From NCBI GenBank assembly GCA_016184105.1, contig JACPDI010000041.1:1-47473 (forward strand): a DNA stretch of 47,473 bases. Reading direction: 5' to 3'. Position numbers and translations under genes: made by a program. Every line of letters begins with the position of its first letter. Within the stretch, counting starts at the first letter, position 1. This document shows, in pieces, positions 22,365 through 32,999 of this stretch. The notes under the pieces were generated by a model. The model was not told where the DNA came from, did no database searches, and worked only from the letters and a program-made list of their open reading frames with translations. Origin of the DNA: Acidobacteriota bacterium (GTDB lineage: Bacteria > Acidobacteriota > Vicinamibacteria > Vicinamibacterales > 2-12-FULL-66-21).

Positions 22365-23189
22365 ATGCCGATTCGCAAGTACAAGCCGACGTCCGCGGGG
22401 CGGCGCTTCCAGACCGTGCAGGCGTTCGACGAGATCACCGCGACGCGCCCGTACAAGCCGCTCACCGAGCCGCTCAAGGGCTCCGGCGGCCGCAACAACC
22501 ACGGCGAGCTGAGCTCGTGGTGGCGCGGCGGCGGTCACAAGCGCAACTACCGCGTGATCGATTTCAAGCGCGACAAGCGGAACATCCCGGCGAAAGTCGC
22601 GACCATCGAGTACGACCCGAACCGCTCGGCGTTCATCGCGCTGCTGACCTACGTCGACGGGGAGAAGCGCTACATCCTGCAGCCGGTGGGGCTCAAGGTG
22701 GGGGACACGGTCGTCGCGGGGGACAACGTCGACATCCTGCCGGGCAACGTGCTGCCGCTCAAGAACATCCCGCTGGGCACGATGATCCACAACGTGGAGC
22801 TGCGTCCCGGCAAGGGGGGGCAGATCGCGCGCAGCGCGGGCGCGGCCGTGCAGCTCGTCGCCAAGGAAGGGGAGTACGCGTCGGTGAAGATGCCGTCGGG
22901 CGAAGTCCGTCACATCAGCATCGAGTGCGTGGCGACGATCGGGCAGGTCGGCAACGTCGATCACGAGAACGTCTCTATCGGCAAGGCGGGCCGGAGCCGG
23001 TGGCTGGGCAAGCGGCCGCACGTGCGCGGCGTCGCCATGAACCCGGTCGATCACCCGCTCGGCGGCGGCGAGGGCAAGACCTCGGGCGGCCGGCACCCGG
23101 TGTCGCCGTGGGGCATGCCCACCAAGGGGTTCAAGACGCGCCGGCGGAAGGAAACGGATCGCTTCATCGTGCAGAGGCGGTCGAAGTAG
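22365..23189 (+). CDS. rplB: 50S ribosomal protein L2
   Basis: 274 residues, full length. Signature segments [27 protein letters not shown]-like [36 protein letters not shown] and [10 protein letters not shown] are present, including the conserved His needed for peptidyl-transferase assembly. Complete C-terminus [11 protein letters not shown] heptamer array follows before rpsS. Confidence 0.98.
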   Translation: MPIRKYKPTSAGRRFQTVQAFDEITATRPYKPLTEPLKGSGGRNNHGELSSWWRGGGHKRNYRVIDFKRDKRNIPAKVATIEYDPNRSAFIALLTYVDGEKRYILQPVGLKVGDTVVAGDNVDILPGNVLPLKNIPLGTMIHNVELRPGKGGQIARSAGAAVQLVAKEGEYASVKMPSGEVRHISIECVATIGQVGNVDHENVSIGKAGRSRWLGKRPHVRGVAMNPVDHPLGGGEGKTSGGRHPVSPWGMPTKGFKTRRRKETDRFIVQRRSK

Positions 23190-23260
23190 CGGCCAGTGCC
23201 CGGTGGCCGGTGGTCGGTCGCGCAGAGTTGTTCTGGCCACTGACCACTGACCGCTGAGCA
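23190..23260. repeat. Inverted heptamer array (TGGCCGG / CTGACCA type)
   Basis: Left arm of four 7-bp units CGGCCAG, TGCCCGG, TGGCCGG, TGGTCGG (23190-23217); right arm of four units CTGGCCA, CTGACCA, CTGACCG, CTGAGCA (23233-23260). The arms are imperfect reverse complements around a 15-nt loop. It starts at the base after the rplB stop and fills most of the gap to rpsS. Confidence 0.85.
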
Positions 23261-23277
23261 CGACAGGAATCACAGTT

Positions 23278-23557
23278 ATGAGTCGTTCACTGAAGAAGGG
23301 GCCGTTCGTCGACGTTCCGCTCCTCGAGAAGATCGAGGTGATGAACCGCAGCGGCGAGAAGAAGGTCATCAAGACCTGGTCGCGGCGTTCGACCGTGGTG
23401 CCCGAGATGGTGGGGCACACGCTGGCGGTGCACGGCGACGCGGCAGTTCAAGGGGCACACGACGAGGGCCGAGAAGGCCGCGGCGACGGCCCCGGCTGCG
23501 GGCGCGCCGGGTGGTGCCGGCGCCCCGGCGGCGTCCGCGCCGAAGGCGGGTGCGTGA
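23278..23557 (+). pseudogene. rpsS: 30S ribosomal protein S19, disrupted by an internal deletion
   Basis: The N-terminal half is a normal S19 ([18 protein letters not shown] to [10 protein letters not shown], ending about 23433). A 13-nt stretch follows, then the normal C-terminal part [19 protein letters not shown] resumes at 23447 in the +1 frame, ending with TGA 23555-23557. The segment usually reading NGRKFIPVYVT to EFAPTRT (about 27 residues, 81 nt) is gone, a net loss of about 68 nt. The original frame therefore runs without stop into rplV. S19 is essential, so an assembly error or another copy elsewhere is likely. Confidence 0.85.
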
Positions 23558-24024
23558 TGATCCAGGCGCAGGCCACGGCCAAGTACGTGCGCACCTCGCC
23601 GCAGAAGGCGAAGCTGGTGCTCGACCTGATTCGCGGCCGCAGCGTGAACGAGGCGCTGGCGACGCTGCGGTTCGCGCGCAAGTCGATCGCGCACGACGTC
23701 GAGAAGGTGCTCCGGTCGGCGATTGCCAACGCGCAGAACAAGGACGGGTTCAGCGGCGACGTCGATCGGCTCTACGTGGCGGCGTGCTACGCCGGGTCCG
23801 GCCCGTCGCTGAAGCGCGTGCGTCCGGCGCCGATGGGGCGCGCCTTCCGCGTGCAGAAGCGCACCGCGCACCTGACGGTCGCGGTGGCCGAGCGCGCCGA
23901 GACGCGCGCGGCCGCCGGCGGCGCTCCGAAGGCGAAGGCGCGCGGCGCGACGCCGCGCGGCGCGGTGAAGACGGGCAGGGCGAAAACTCGAAAGGCCGCC
24001 GCCACCCAAGCGAAAGAGGCATAG
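23557..24024 (+). CDS. rplV: 50S ribosomal protein L22
   Basis: 155 residues. The core [31 protein letters not shown] and the hairpin [16 protein letters not shown] that lines the exit tunnel are intact. A 40-residue Ala/Arg/Lys-rich tail extends beyond the usual 110-115 residues. ATG 23557 shares a base with the TGA ending the original S19 frame (TGATG), the expected coupling. Because of the rpsS deletion, translation starting at rpsS would now read through into this frame. Confidence 0.93.
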   Translation: MIQAQATAKYVRTSPQKAKLVLDLIRGRSVNEALATLRFARKSIAHDVEKVLRSAIANAQNKDGFSGDVDRLYVAACYAGSGPSLKRVRPAPMGRAFRVQKRTAHLTVAVAERAETRAAAGGAPKAKARGATPRGAVKTGRAKTRKAAATQAKEA

Positions 24025-24026
24025 AC

Positions 24027-24707
24027 GTGGGTCAGAAGGTACATCCATACGGGTTCCGGCTCGGCTTCAACAAGACCTGGCGCTCGCGCTGGTACGCCGA
24101 CAAGGACTACGCGAAGCTCCTGCACGAGGACCTGAAGCTCAAGCGCGAGCTGAAGAAGCGGTTCTCGCACGCCGGCGTGTCGCGCATCGACGTGGAGCGC
24201 GCCGCCAACAAGCTGAAGATCGACATCCACACCTCGCGGCCGGGCATCATCATCGGCCGCAAGGGGACGGAGGTCGACAAGCTGAAGCAGGAGATCCAGA
24301 AGCGGACCAGCCGCGAGGTGTTCATCAACATCCTGGAGATCCAGAAGCCGGAGCTCGAGGCGCAGCTGATCGGCGAGTCGGTGGCGATGCAGCTCGAAAA
24401 GCGCGTGGCGTTCCGCCGCGCGATGCGCAAGGCGGTCGAGTCCGCGCTGCGCTTCGGCGCGCGCGGCATCAAGGTGCGCGTGAGCGGGCGGCTGAACGGC
24501 GCCGAGATCGCGCGCTCCGAGTGGTACCTGCACGGCCAGCTGCCGCTGCAGACGCTGCGCGCGGACATCGATTACGGCTTCGCCGAGGCGTTCACCACCT
24601 ACGGCACGATCGGCGTGAAGGTGTGGCTCTACAAGGGCGAGCGGCTGACGCCGCGGATCGGCCGCGAAGAGGACTACCGCGCGCCGCGACGGGGAGCGAG
24701 GGCGTAA
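24027..24707 (+). CDS. rpsC: 30S ribosomal protein S3
   Basis: 226 residues. GTG start at 24027 giving [13 protein letters not shown], 2 bp after rplV. The KH domain loop [16 protein letters not shown] (about residues 72-87) and the C-terminal [31 protein letters not shown] are intact. It lines the mRNA entry channel and has helicase activity with S4. Confidence 0.97.
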   Translation: MGQKVHPYGFRLGFNKTWRSRWYADKDYAKLLHEDLKLKRELKKRFSHAGVSRIDVERAANKLKIDIHTSRPGIIIGRKGTEVDKLKQEIQKRTSREVFINILEIQKPELEAQLIGESVAMQLEKRVAFRRAMRKAVESALRFGARGIKVRVSGRLNGAEIARSEWYLHGQLPLQTLRADIDYGFAEAFTTYGTIGVKVWLYKGERLTPRIGREEDYRAPRRGARA

Positions 24708-24710
24708 GTC

Positions 24711-25149
24711 ATGTTGATGCCCAAGAAGGTCAAGTTCCGGAAGCAGCAGCGCGGCCGCATGGCCGGCAAGGCATGGCGTGGGTCCGATGTGTCGTTTGGC
24801 GACTTCGGGTTGAAGGCCCTTGAAGCCTGCTGGCTGACCGATCGCCAGATCGAGGCGGCGCGGGTGGCGATGACCCGATTCATCAAACGTGGCGGCAAGA
24901 TATGGATCCGGGTCTTCCCCGACAAGCCGATCAGACAAGCCGATCACCAAGAAGCCGCAGGAAACCCGGATGGGGAAGGGCAAGGGCGCGCCGGAGCAGT
25001 GGGTGGCGGTGGTCAAGCCGGGCCGCATCCTGTTCGAGATGGAAGGCGTGACCGAGACGGAGGCGCGTGAGGCGATGCGGCTGGCGTCGGCGAAGCTGCC
25101 GATCAAGACGAAGTTCGCGACGCGCTTCGCCGAGGAGAAGGCGGTATGA
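24711..25149 (+). pseudogene. rplP: 50S ribosomal protein L16, frameshifted by a 13-bp tandem duplication
   Basis: Normal L16 from [17 protein letters not shown] to [15 protein letters not shown]. There GACAAGCCGATCA occurs twice in exact tandem (24921-24933 and 24934-24946). Removing one copy restores the frame into [19 protein letters not shown] and the normal C-terminus, ending at 25149. As written, the first frame runs on to nonsense ending at 25070. L16 is needed for tRNA accommodation and peptidyl transfer, so a real knockout is unlikely; assembly error is the best explanation. rpmC overlaps its end by 4 bp, as usual. Confidence 0.92.
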
Positions 25150-25334
25150 AGGCGGCGGAACTGCGGGGCCTGGGCAGCGACGAGCTGCAGCAGCGCGTCC
25201 GCGAGATGGAAGACCAGCTGTTCAAGCTGCGCATGCAGAAGTCGATGGGGCAGCTCGAGGCGGCGCACAAGGTGTCGTCCGTGCGGCGCGACCTCGCGCG
25301 GGTCAAGACGATTCTCCGCGAGAAGCAGGGATAA
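25146..25334 (+). CDS. rpmC: 50S ribosomal protein L29
   Basis: 62 residues, normal. Pattern [35 protein letters not shown] and [12 protein letters not shown] are standard. Near the tunnel exit with L23. The start overlaps the rplP stop (ATGA). Confidence 0.95.
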   Translation: MKAAELRGLGSDELQQRVREMEDQLFKLRMQKSMGQLEAAHKVSSVRRDLARVKTILREKQG

Positions 25335-25339
25335 CGGCC

Positions 25340-25594
25340 ATGGCAGCGAAAGCAGAAGTGTACGGGCGCGTCGTGAGCGACAAGATGGACCGCACGGTCG
25401 TCGTCGCGGTCGAGCGCAAGGTGCGGGACGAGGTGTACGGCAAGCAAGTGCGCCGCACGTCGAAGTTCATGGCGCACGACGAGGAGAACACCGCGAAGGT
25501 GGGGGACCGGGTGGCCATCGTCGAGAGCCGGCCGCTCAGCCGCCGCAAGCGCTGGGTCGTGACGCGCGTCGTCGAGAAGGCGCAGGAGGTCTAG
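25340..25594 (+). CDS. rpsQ: 30S ribosomal protein S17
   Basis: 84 residues. OB-fold 16S binder: [61 protein letters not shown] 25340, 5 bp after rpmC. Confidence 0.96.
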   Translation: MAAKAEVYGRVVSDKMDRTVVVAVERKVRDEVYGKQVRRTSKFMAHDEENTAKVGDRVAIVESRPLSRRKRWVVTRVVEKAQEV

Positions 25595-25600
25595 AACGCC

Positions 25601-25969
25601 ATGATTCAGATGCGTTCCATCCTCGACGTGGCGGACAACTCCGGCGCGCGGAAGATCAGCGTCATCAACCCGATCGGCGGGTCGACGGGGCGCTACGCGC
25701 GGCTCGGGGACATCGTCACGGCGTCGGTGAAGGAAGCGACGCCGGACTCGAACGTGAAGAAGGGGCAGGTGGTGAAGGCCGTGGTGGTGCGGACGCGCAA
25801 GGAACAGCGCCGCCGCGACGGCAGCTACATCCGCTTCGATCGCAACGCGGCCGTGCTGATCAACGACCAGGGTGAGCCGATCGGCACGCGCGTGTTCGGC
25901 CCGGTGGCGCGCGAGCTGCGCGAGCGCCGGTTCATGAAAATCGTTTCGCTGGCTCCCGAGGTTCTGTAA
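25601..25969 (+). CDS. rplN: 50S ribosomal protein L14
   Basis: 122 residues, exact family length. [32 protein letters not shown] and the C-terminal [28 protein letters not shown] are canonical. Forms the inter-subunit bridge with S12 and h14. Confidence 0.97.
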   Translation: MIQMRSILDVADNSGARKISVINPIGGSTGRYARLGDIVTASVKEATPDSNVKKGQVVKAVVVRTRKEQRRRDGSYIRFDRNAAVLINDQGEPIGTRVFGPVARELRERRFMKIVSLAPEVL

Positions 25970-25972
25970 GCC

Positions 25973-26305
25973 ATGTCTCGTCTCGCCACACCGATTCGGA
26001 AGAACGACACGGTCGTCGTGCAGGCGGGCCGCGACCGCGGCAAGCGCGGGCGCGTGCTCCGGATTCTTCCCGCGAAGAACCGCCTGATCGTCGAAGGCGT
26101 GAACATGATCAAGCGCCACACGCGCCCCAACCCGGCCAAGCAGGTCAAGGGGGGGATCGTGGAGCGCGAGGCGTCGCTGCACGCGTCGAACGTGCAGCTG
26201 GTCTGCCCCGAGTGCAGCGCGGCGACGCGCATCGGCCGCCGCACGCTCGAGGACGGGCGCAAGGTGCGCGTCTGCCGCAAGTGCGAGGGAGTGATCGACA
26301 AATGA
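25973..26305 (+). CDS. rplX: 50S ribosomal protein L24
   Basis: 110 residues. KOW motif [18 protein letters not shown] near the start, then [15 protein letters not shown] and [17 protein letters not shown]. The C-terminus carries two Cys pairs, CPEC and CRKC (about residues 79-82 and 101-104), a zinc-ribbon-like feature seen in many bacterial L24. Overlaps rplE by 4 bp. Confidence 0.96.
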   Translation: MSRLATPIRKNDTVVVQAGRDRGKRGRVLRILPAKNRLIVEGVNMIKRHTRPNPAKQVKGGIVEREASLHASNVQLVCPECSAATRIGRRTLEDGRKVRVCRKCEGVIDK

Positions 26306-26844
26306 ACCGGCTGAAAGACCGTTACGCGAAGGAAGTCGTGCCGGCGCTGCGCAAGGAGTTCGGGTACAAGAACCCGATGGCCGTCCCCAAGGTCGAGAAG
26401 GTCGTGATCAACATGGGGCTCGGCGAGGCGACGCAGAACGCGAAGATCGTCGACACGGGGGCCGACGAGCTGGGGCGCATCACGGGGCAGAAGCCGGTGG
26501 TCACGCGCGCGAAGAAGTCGATCGCGCAGTTCAAGGTCCGCAAGGGGATGCCGATCGGCGCGATGGTCACGCTGCGCGGCGAGCGGATGTACGAGTTCCT
26601 CGACCGGCTGATCTCGATCGCGCTGCCGCGCGTCCGCGACTTCAAGGGCGTGTCGGCGCGCGGCTTCGACGGGCGCGGCAACTACACGCTCGGGCTGAAG
26701 GACCAGTTGATCTTCCCGGAGATCGACTACCTGAAGGTGGACAAGGCGCGCGGCATGAACATCTCGGTCGTGACCACGGCGAAGACCGACGAAGAGGCCC
26801 GGTCGCTCCTGAAGCTGATGGGCATGCCGTTCCGGGCGAATTGA
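26302..26844 (+). CDS. rplE: 50S ribosomal protein L5
   Basis: 180 residues, normal. 5S rRNA binder: [41 protein letters not shown] and [23 protein letters not shown] 26302 overlaps the rplX stop. Confidence 0.97.
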   Translation: MNRLKDRYAKEVVPALRKEFGYKNPMAVPKVEKVVINMGLGEATQNAKIVDTGADELGRITGQKPVVTRAKKSIAQFKVRKGMPIGAMVTLRGERMYEFLDRLISIALPRVRDFKGVSARGFDGRGNYTLGLKDQLIFPEIDYLKVDKARGMNISVVTTAKTDEEARSLLKLMGMPFRAN

Positions 26845-26849
26845 CACGC

Positions 26850-26910
26850 GCAGAGGCGGGCCTTCAGGCCCGCCTCTGCCGCACCGCCGGGCTGAAGCCC
26901 GGCGGCTACA
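26850..26910. repeat. Pair of GC-rich tetraloop palindromes
   Basis: Hairpin one is a perfect 13-bp stem around TTCA (26850-26879, core GGGCCTTCAGGCCC). Hairpin two is CCGCCGGGC, TGAA, GCCCGGCGG (26884-26905), followed by CTACA to 26910. Same order and spacing as the element between rpsJ and rplC. Confidence 0.9.
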
Positions 26911-26923
26911 GTGGGATTTGAGA

Positions 26924-27109
26924 ATGGCGACAACCGCAAAGATCGCGAAAGAGACCCGACCGCACAAGTACGGCATCCGGCACCGCAACCGGTGCCGCCT
27001 GTGCGGGCGCCCGCGCGCGTACATGAGGAAGTTCGACCTCTGCCGCCTCTGCTTCCGCAAGCTGGCGCTCGAGGGCGAGATCGCCGGGGTAATCAAGAGT
27101 AGCTGGTAG
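26924..27109 (+). CDS. rpsN: 30S ribosomal protein S14, zinc-binding (type Z)
   Basis: 61 residues, the short zinc form. Four Cys ligands are in [24 protein letters not shown] 26924 gives the canonical [10 protein letters not shown] start; an upstream ATG at 26918 adds two residues only. A type-Z copy in the spc cluster is the common ancestral arrangement. Confidence 0.96.
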   Translation: MATTAKIAKETRPHKYGIRHRNRCRLCGRPRAYMRKFDLCRLCFRKLALEGEIAGVIKSSW

Positions 27110-27110
27110 A

Positions 27111-27166
27111 TGGATGAATGTGGTGAGTTGGCGATCACGACATCACCAAGTCGCCAAGTTCAAGCC
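27111..27166. repeat. 8-bp phased inverted array
   Basis: In octamer register: TGGATGAA, TGTGGTGA, GTTGGCGA, TCACGACA, TCACCAAG, TCGCCAAG, TTCAAGCC. GGTGA and TTGGCGA on the left are complementary to TCACC and TCGCCAA on the right. It occupies the 71-bp rpsN-rpsH gap. Confidence 0.55.
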
Positions 27167-27180
27167 GAAGGTTCGAAGGT

Positions 27181-27585
27181 ATGACTGACCCGATTGCTGA
27201 CATGCTCGCGCGGATTCGCAACGCGACGCTCGCGCGCCACTCGCGCGTGGACATCCCCGCGTCGAAGCTGAAAGTGGAGATCGCCCGGATCCTCGAGACC
27301 GAAGGCTACATCCAGGGCTACAAGCTGCTGGATGCCCAGCCGGGCGCGCCGCCGCAGGCGCTGCTCCGCATCAACCTCAAATACGGCCCGCGCGGCGAGC
27401 GGGTGATTTCCGGTCTGCAGCGCGTCAGCCGTCCGGGGCGCCGCGTCTATCTGGGGCGCGACAGCGTGCCGGAGGTCCTCGGCGGCCTCGGCACGAGCAT
27501 CCTGACGACCTCGCGCGGCGTCATGACCGGCCGCGAGGCGGTCAAGGCGGGCGTCGGCGGCGAAGTGCTCTGCAACATCTGGTAG
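27181..27585 (+). CDS. rpsH: 30S ribosomal protein S8
   Basis: 134 residues. [15 protein letters not shown] start and C-terminal [21 protein letters not shown] and GGEVLCNIW are canonical. Binds 16S helix 21; in E. coli it represses the spc operon at the rplE gene. Confidence 0.97.
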   Translation: MTDPIADMLARIRNATLARHSRVDIPASKLKVEIARILETEGYIQGYKLLDAQPGAPPQALLRINLKYGPRGERVISGLQRVSRPGRRVYLGRDSVPEVLGGLGTSILTTSRGVMTGREAVKAGVGGEVLCNIW

Positions 27586-27590
27586 GACAC

Positions 27591-28130
27591 ATGTCTCGAA
27601 TTGGCAAGAAAGTCATCATCGTGCCGAAGGGCGTCAAGGTGCACGTCGACGCCGCCGGCGTCGACGTGCAGGGACCGAAGGGCAAGCTGCGCCAGCTGCT
27701 GCCGCCGGGCGTCCGCTTCGAGCTGAAGGACGACCACCTGCACGCGCGGACGACCGACGAGAACAACCCGGAGCTCGGGAAGTTCCACGGCCTGGCGCGC
27801 AGCCTCGTCGCCAACGCCGTGAAGGGGGTCACCGACGGCTTCCAGAAGGACCTCGACATCGTCGGCGTCGGCTATCGCGCCGAGGTGAAGGGGAAGCAGG
27901 TCATCTTCGCGCTCGGCTACTCGCACCCCGTGGTGTTCACCATCCCCGAGGGGATCAACATCGCGGTCGACAAGCAGACGCACATCACGGTGACCGGTAT
28001 CGACCGCCAGCTGGTGGGCCAGGTCGCGGCCGACATCCGCCGGCTGCGCAAGCCCGACCCCTACAAGCAGAAGGGCGTGCGCTACACGGGCGAAGTGCTG
28101 AAGAAGAAGGTCGGGAAGACCGGGGCGTAG
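27591..28130 (+). CDS. rplF: 50S ribosomal protein L6
   Basis: 179 residues. [17 protein letters not shown] start, [32 protein letters not shown] and the C-terminal [21 protein letters not shown] are standard. Located near the GTPase-associated centre. 5 bp after rpsH. Confidence 0.97.
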   Translation: MSRIGKKVIIVPKGVKVHVDAAGVDVQGPKGKLRQLLPPGVRFELKDDHLHARTTDENNPELGKFHGLARSLVANAVKGVTDGFQKDLDIVGVGYRAEVKGKQVIFALGYSHPVVFTIPEGINIAVDKQTHITVTGIDRQLVGQVAADIRRLRKPDPYKQKGVRYTGEVLKKKVGKTGA

Positions 28131-28132
28131 TT

Positions 28133-28507
28133 ATGAAGATCAAGACGATGAAGGATCGCCGCGAGCGGATTCGGCTCCGGCAGCGGAAGCGGATCACCGG
28201 CACGGCCGAGCGGCCGCGGCTGGCCGTGTTCCGCAGCGACTCGCACATCTACGCCCAGGTCATCGACGATCTGTCGGGCCGCACGCTCGCGTCCGCCTCG
28301 TCGACCGAGCCGGCCGTGAAGGGGAAGGCGCCCAAGGGCACCCGCGGCGGCAACACGATGGGGGCGAAGGCGATCGGCAAGCTCATCGCCGAGCGGCTGA
28401 TTGAAAAAGGCATCAGGCAGGTGGTGTTCGACCGCGGCGGGTTTCTCTACCACGGGCGCGTGAAGGCGATCGCCGAGGCGGCGCGCGAGGCAGGACTGCA
28501 GTTTTAG
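28133..28507 (+). CDS. rplR: 50S ribosomal protein L18
   Basis: 124 residues. 5S rRNA binder: [71 protein letters not shown]. 2 bp after rplF. Confidence 0.97.
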   Translation: MKIKTMKDRRERIRLRQRKRITGTAERPRLAVFRSDSHIYAQVIDDLSGRTLASASSTEPAVKGKAPKGTRGGNTMGAKAIGKLIAERLIEKGIRQVVFDRGGFLYHGRVKAIAEAAREAGLQF

Positions 28508-28518
28508 GCACGAATCTT

Positions 28519-29037
28519 ATGATGAGGACACGCGACAAAATCGATCCCTCGCAGCTCGATCTCAAGGACACGGTGGTCTCGATCAGCCGCGTCACGAAGG
28601 TCGTCAAGGGCGGCAAGAACCTGAGCTTCAGCGCGCTCGTCGTCATCGGCGACGGCCATGGGGTGGTCGGGTTCGGCATCGGCAAGGCGAAGGAAGTTCC
28701 CTCGGCGATCAAGAAGGGGATCGAGGCGGCGAAGAAGTCGCTGATCCGCGTGCCGCTCCAGGGGACGACGATCCCGCACCCGATCGTGGGGCACTTCGGC
28801 GCCGGGCGCGTGCTGCTCAAGCCGGCGCCGGACGGCACCGGGATCATCGCGGGGGGCGCGGTGCGCGCGGTCGTGGAGTCGGCCGGCGTCACCAACGTGC
28901 TGACGAAGTCGCTCGGCTCGGCCAACGCGCACAACGTCGTGCGCGCGACCGTCGAGGGGCTCTCGCAGCTGAAGGACCCGGCGCTGGTGGCGCGGCTGCG
29001 CGGCCGCGATCTCGAACTGGCGGGGGCGCGGGAGTAG
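28519..29037 (+). CDS. rpsE: 30S ribosomal protein S5
   Basis: 172 residues. [20 protein letters not shown] and [21 protein letters not shown] are the S5 N-terminal RNA-binding domain; [18 protein letters not shown] and [16 protein letters not shown] follow. ATG 28519; the next ATG (28522) is equally possible. Confidence 0.96.
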   Translation: MMRTRDKIDPSQLDLKDTVVSISRVTKVVKGGKNLSFSALVVIGDGHGVVGFGIGKAKEVPSAIKKGIEAAKKSLIRVPLQGTTIPHPIVGHFGAGRVLLKPAPDGTGIIAGGAVRAVVESAGVTNVLTKSLGSANAHNVVRATVEGLSQLKDPALVARLRGRDLELAGARE

Positions 29038-29039
29038 CC

Positions 29040-29255
29040 ATGGCGAAGGCGAAGCAGCAGGCGGGCGGCGCCAGGCCGGCCGCGCGCGTGAAGGTCAGGC
29101 AGATTCGCAGCGCGATCGGGTTCAACCGGAACCAGGGCATCGTGCTGCAGAGCATGGGGCTGCGCCGGATCGGGCACACGGTGGAACTCGCCGACACGCC
29201 CGAGACGCGCGGCATGATCCACAAGGTGCGTCATCTGGTGGAAGTGGTGGACTAA
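29040..29255 (+). CDS. rpmD: 50S ribosomal protein L30
   Basis: 71 residues, about 10 longer than usual because of an Ala/Gly-rich N-terminus. Core [20 protein letters not shown] and [16 protein letters not shown] is typical. Sits between rpsE and rplO with almost no spacing. Confidence 0.94.
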   Translation: MAKAKQQAGGARPAARVKVRQIRSAIGFNRNQGIVLQSMGLRRIGHTVELADTPETRGMIHKVRHLVEVVD

Positions 29256-29702
29256 ATGGATCTGAGCAATCTCGGCCCCGCGAAGGGCGCCAAGCGTTCG
29301 AAGAAGCGGGTGGGACGCGGCCAGGGCTCCGGCCACGGCAAGACGGCCGCGCGCGGCCACAAGGGGGCGCAGTCGCGCTCGGGCTACAAGCGGAAGCGCG
29401 GGTTCGAAGGCGGCCAGATGCCGCTGCACCGCCGCATTCCGAAGCGCGGCTTCCACAACATCTTCCGCGATGAGTACGCGGTGGTGAACCTCGATACGCT
29501 CGCCGAGCAGTTCGACGCGGGCACCGAGATTACCGTGGACCTGCTGCGCGAGCAGGGGCTCGTGCGGAAGGGCGCGAAGCGGATCAAGGTGCTCGGGCGC
29601 GGGGACATCGCGAAGGCGCTGACGGTGCGGGCGCACAAGTTCAGCGGCAAGGCGGCGGAGAAGATCGCCGCGGCGGGGGGCAAGGCCGAGGTGCTCGCGT
29701 AA
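29256..29702 (+). CDS. rplO: 50S ribosomal protein L15
   Basis: 148 residues. [39 protein letters not shown] and the C-terminal [19 protein letters not shown] are canonical. Its ATG directly follows the rpmD stop. Confidence 0.96.
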   Translation: MDLSNLGPAKGAKRSKKRVGRGQGSGHGKTAARGHKGAQSRSGYKRKRGFEGGQMPLHRRIPKRGFHNIFRDEYAVVNLDTLAEQFDAGTEITVDLLREQGLVRKGAKRIKVLGRGDIAKALTVRAHKFSGKAAEKIAAAGGKAEVLA

Positions 29703-29708
29703 AGGCAT

Positions 29709-31094
<1,386 letters not shown>

Positions 31095-31098
31095 CCCC

Positions 31099-31785
31099 GT
31101 GTCGCGCAACCTGATCATCCTGGGCCCCCCGGGTGCCGGCAAGGGCACCCAGGCGGAGCGGTTCGCACGCGAGGAGGGGATCCCGAAGATCTCGACGGGA
31201 GACATCCTGCGCGAGGCGGTTGCTGCGGGGACCGACGTGGGGCGCATCGCGAAGCGCGCGATGGACGCCGGCCAGCTCGTCAGCGACGACGTCATGATCG
31301 CGATTGTGCGGGAGCGGTTGTCGCGCCCGGACGTCGCGCGCGGGTTCATCCTCGACGGCTTCCCGCGCACGGTGGCGCAGGCCGAGGCGCTCGACGCGAT
31401 GATGGAGGGGCGGCCGTCGCTGCTCGTCATCGAGTTCCGGGTGCCGACCGAGGAGCTGGTGCGGCGCACCGCACAACGGCGCGTCTGCAACCGCTGCGGC
31501 TTGACGACCACGGCGGACGGCACGGTGAACTGCCCGCGGTGCGGCGGCGAGCTGCTCGTCAGGAGCGACGATGGCGCCGAGGTCGTGCGGGAGCGCCTGC
31601 AGGTCTACGAGCGGCAGACCCGCCCGCTGGTCGAGTATTACCGGTCGCGGCCGACCTTTCGCGTGCTGAACGGCAACCAGGCGCAGGACGCCGTCGCGGC
31701 GGCGCTCCGGCAGGCGGTGTGCGAGGCGCAGGCGGCGGGGACCAGGCGGCCAAGCGGCGCGGACGGCGCGGCGGAGCTGATGTGA
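31099..31785 (+). CDS. adk: Adenylate kinase
   Basis: 228 residues. Converts ATP + AMP to 2 ADP. P-loop GPPGAGKGTQAERFA (about residues 8-22), AMP-site ISTGDILREAV, LDGFPRTVAQAEAL, and a zinc-type LID with CNRCG and CPRCG Cys pairs (about 132-154). GTG 31099 follows secY by 4 bp. The stop overlaps the map start. Confidence 0.96.
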   Translation: MSRNLIILGPPGAGKGTQAERFAREEGIPKISTGDILREAVAAGTDVGRIAKRAMDAGQLVSDDVMIAIVRERLSRPDVARGFILDGFPRTVAQAEALDAMMEGRPSLLVIEFRVPTEELVRRTAQRRVCNRCGLTTTADGTVNCPRCGGELLVRSDDGAEVVRERLQVYERQTRPLVEYYRSRPTFRVLNGNQAQDAVAAALRQAVCEAQAAGTRRPSGADGAAELM

Positions 31786-32570
31786 TCGTCTGCAAGTCGG
31801 CGGCCGAGCTGCAGCGGATGAGCACGGCGAACGCGCTGGTGGCGGAGATCCTCGCCGACCTCGCGTCGCATGCGCAGCCGGGCGTGACGACCGCGGAGCT
31901 GGATCGGATCGCCGAGAAGCGCGTGCGCGAGGCCGGGGCGGTGCCGGCGTTCAAAGGGTACCGCGGATATCCGGCCACGCTGTGCGCGTCGGTGAACGAG
32001 GAAGTGGTCCACGGCATCCCGTCGGACCAGCGGCGCCTGGCCGACGGCGACGTCATCTCGCTCGACATGGGCGTGCTCCTCGACGGGTTCTACGGCGACT
32101 CGGCGGTGACCGTCGGCGTCGGCCGGATCAGCGCGCAGGCGTCGGACCTGCTGCGCGTGACGGAAGAGGCGCTGTATCGCGGCATCGACGCGGCGCGGAT
32201 CGGCGGGCGGCTGTCGGACATCGGCCACGCGATCCAGGACTGGGTCGAGCAGCACGGGTTTTCCGTGGTGCGCGAGTTCGTGGGGCACGGGATCGGCACG
32301 AAGCTCCACGAGGAGCCGCAGATTCCGAACTACGGCCAGGCGGGCCGCGGGCCGCGGCTGGTCGAGGGCATGGTGCTCGCGATCGAGCCGATGGTGAACG
32401 CGGGGCGCGCCAGCGTGAAGGTGCTGCCCGATGGCTGGACCGCGGTCACGCGGGACGGCAGCCTGTCGGCGCACTTCGAGCACACGGTCGCGATCACGGG
32501 CGACGGCCCGCTGATCCTGACGAGGCGGAACGGCCAGGCGCACCGGCTCGCGGCGCGGGCGCGGCAATAG
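31782..32570 (+). CDS. map: Type I methionine aminopeptidase
   Basis: 262 residues. Removes N-terminal Met from nascent proteins. Metal ligands are visible in order: Asp in DMGVLLDGFYGDSAVTVGVG, His in EFVGHGIGTKLHEEPQIPNY, Glu in VLAIEPMVNAG and Glu in SAHFEHTVAIT; also HGIPSDQRRL. GTG 31782 overlaps the adk stop (GTGA), so the two are coupled. Normal neighbours are secY-adk-map-infA. Confidence 0.96.
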   Translation: MIVCKSAAELQRMSTANALVAEILADLASHAQPGVTTAELDRIAEKRVREAGAVPAFKGYRGYPATLCASVNEEVVHGIPSDQRRLADGDVISLDMGVLLDGFYGDSAVTVGVGRISAQASDLLRVTEEALYRGIDAARIGGRLSDIGHAIQDWVEQHGFSVVREFVGHGIGTKLHEEPQIPNYGQAGRGPRLVEGMVLAIEPMVNAGRASVKVLPDGWTAVTRDGSLSAHFEHTVAITGDGPLILTRRNGQAHRLAARARQ

Positions 32571-32576
32571 GCGGGC

Positions 32577-32789
32577 GTCACGACGAGGACGGAAGTCGAC
32601 GGGACCGTCCGGGAGCAGCTGGAATACGCGCTCTACCGCGTGGAGCTTGACGGGCACCACGAGGTGACCGCGCACGCGCCCGGCGGCCCGCACCGCAACT
32701 TCGTGCGGCTGCTCGTGGGCGACCGGGTACGGGTCGAGCTATCGCCGCGCGACGCGAAGCGCGGGAGGATCGTGAAGAAACTGTTATGA
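32577..32789 (+). CDS. infA: Translation initiation factor IF-1, without a standard start codon
   Basis: The frame reads [20 protein letters not shown] then [29 protein letters not shown] and [10 protein letters not shown], a complete OB-fold IF-1 of about 70 residues. No ATG, GTG or TTG occurs between the in-frame map stop (TAG 32568-32570) and the first strand. The expected start position is GTC at 32577, one base from GTG. Either a rare start is used or the base is wrong. A later CTG at 32619 would remove the first beta strand. The stop overlaps rpmJ (ATGA). IF-1 closes the A site during initiation. Confidence 0.85.
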   Translation, partial: VTTRTEVDGTVREQLEYALYRVELDGHHEVTAHAPGGPHRNFVRLLVGDRVRVELSPRDAKRGRIVKKLL

Positions 32790-32899
32790 AGGTACGAGCA
32801 TCGGTAAAGCGCATCTGCGCGAACTGCAAGGTCGTCCGGCGGCGCGGCGTCGTCCGGGTGATCTGCACGAACCAGAAGCACAAGCAGCGGCAGGGATAG
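32786..32899 (+). CDS. rpmJ: 50S ribosomal protein L36
   Basis: 37 residues: [20 protein letters not shown], then [17 protein letters not shown]. Three Cys plus His form the zinc site of the usual C+ form. The ATG lies inside the end of infA. Too short for many gene finders. Confidence 0.95.
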   Translation: MKVRASVKRICANCKVVRRRGVVRVICTNQKHKQRQG

Positions 32900-32904
32900 A
32901 TCAG

Positions 32905-32981
32905 CGGCCGGTGGCCGGTGATCAGTGGCCGGTAAAGCGACGACGACTGACCACTGACGACTGAGCACTGACCACTGACCA
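32905..32981. repeat. Inverted heptamer array, 11 units in register
   Basis: Left arm CGGCCGG, TGGCCGG, TGATCAG, TGGCCGG (32905-32932); two spacer heptamers TAAAGCG and ACGACGA; right arm CTGACCA, CTGACGA, CTGAGCA, CTGACCA, CTGACCA (32947-32981). The 7-bp register is unbroken for 77 bp. Arms are imperfect reverse complements. It fills the rpmJ-rpsM gap. Confidence 0.88.
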
Positions 32982-32999
32982 CTACAAGGATCGAGAAGC

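Noticed and set aside
24921-24946. Programmed ribosomal frameshift in rplP
   Set aside because: There is no slippery heptamer or following structure typical of frameshift sites; an exact 13-bp tandem duplication explains the shift fully.
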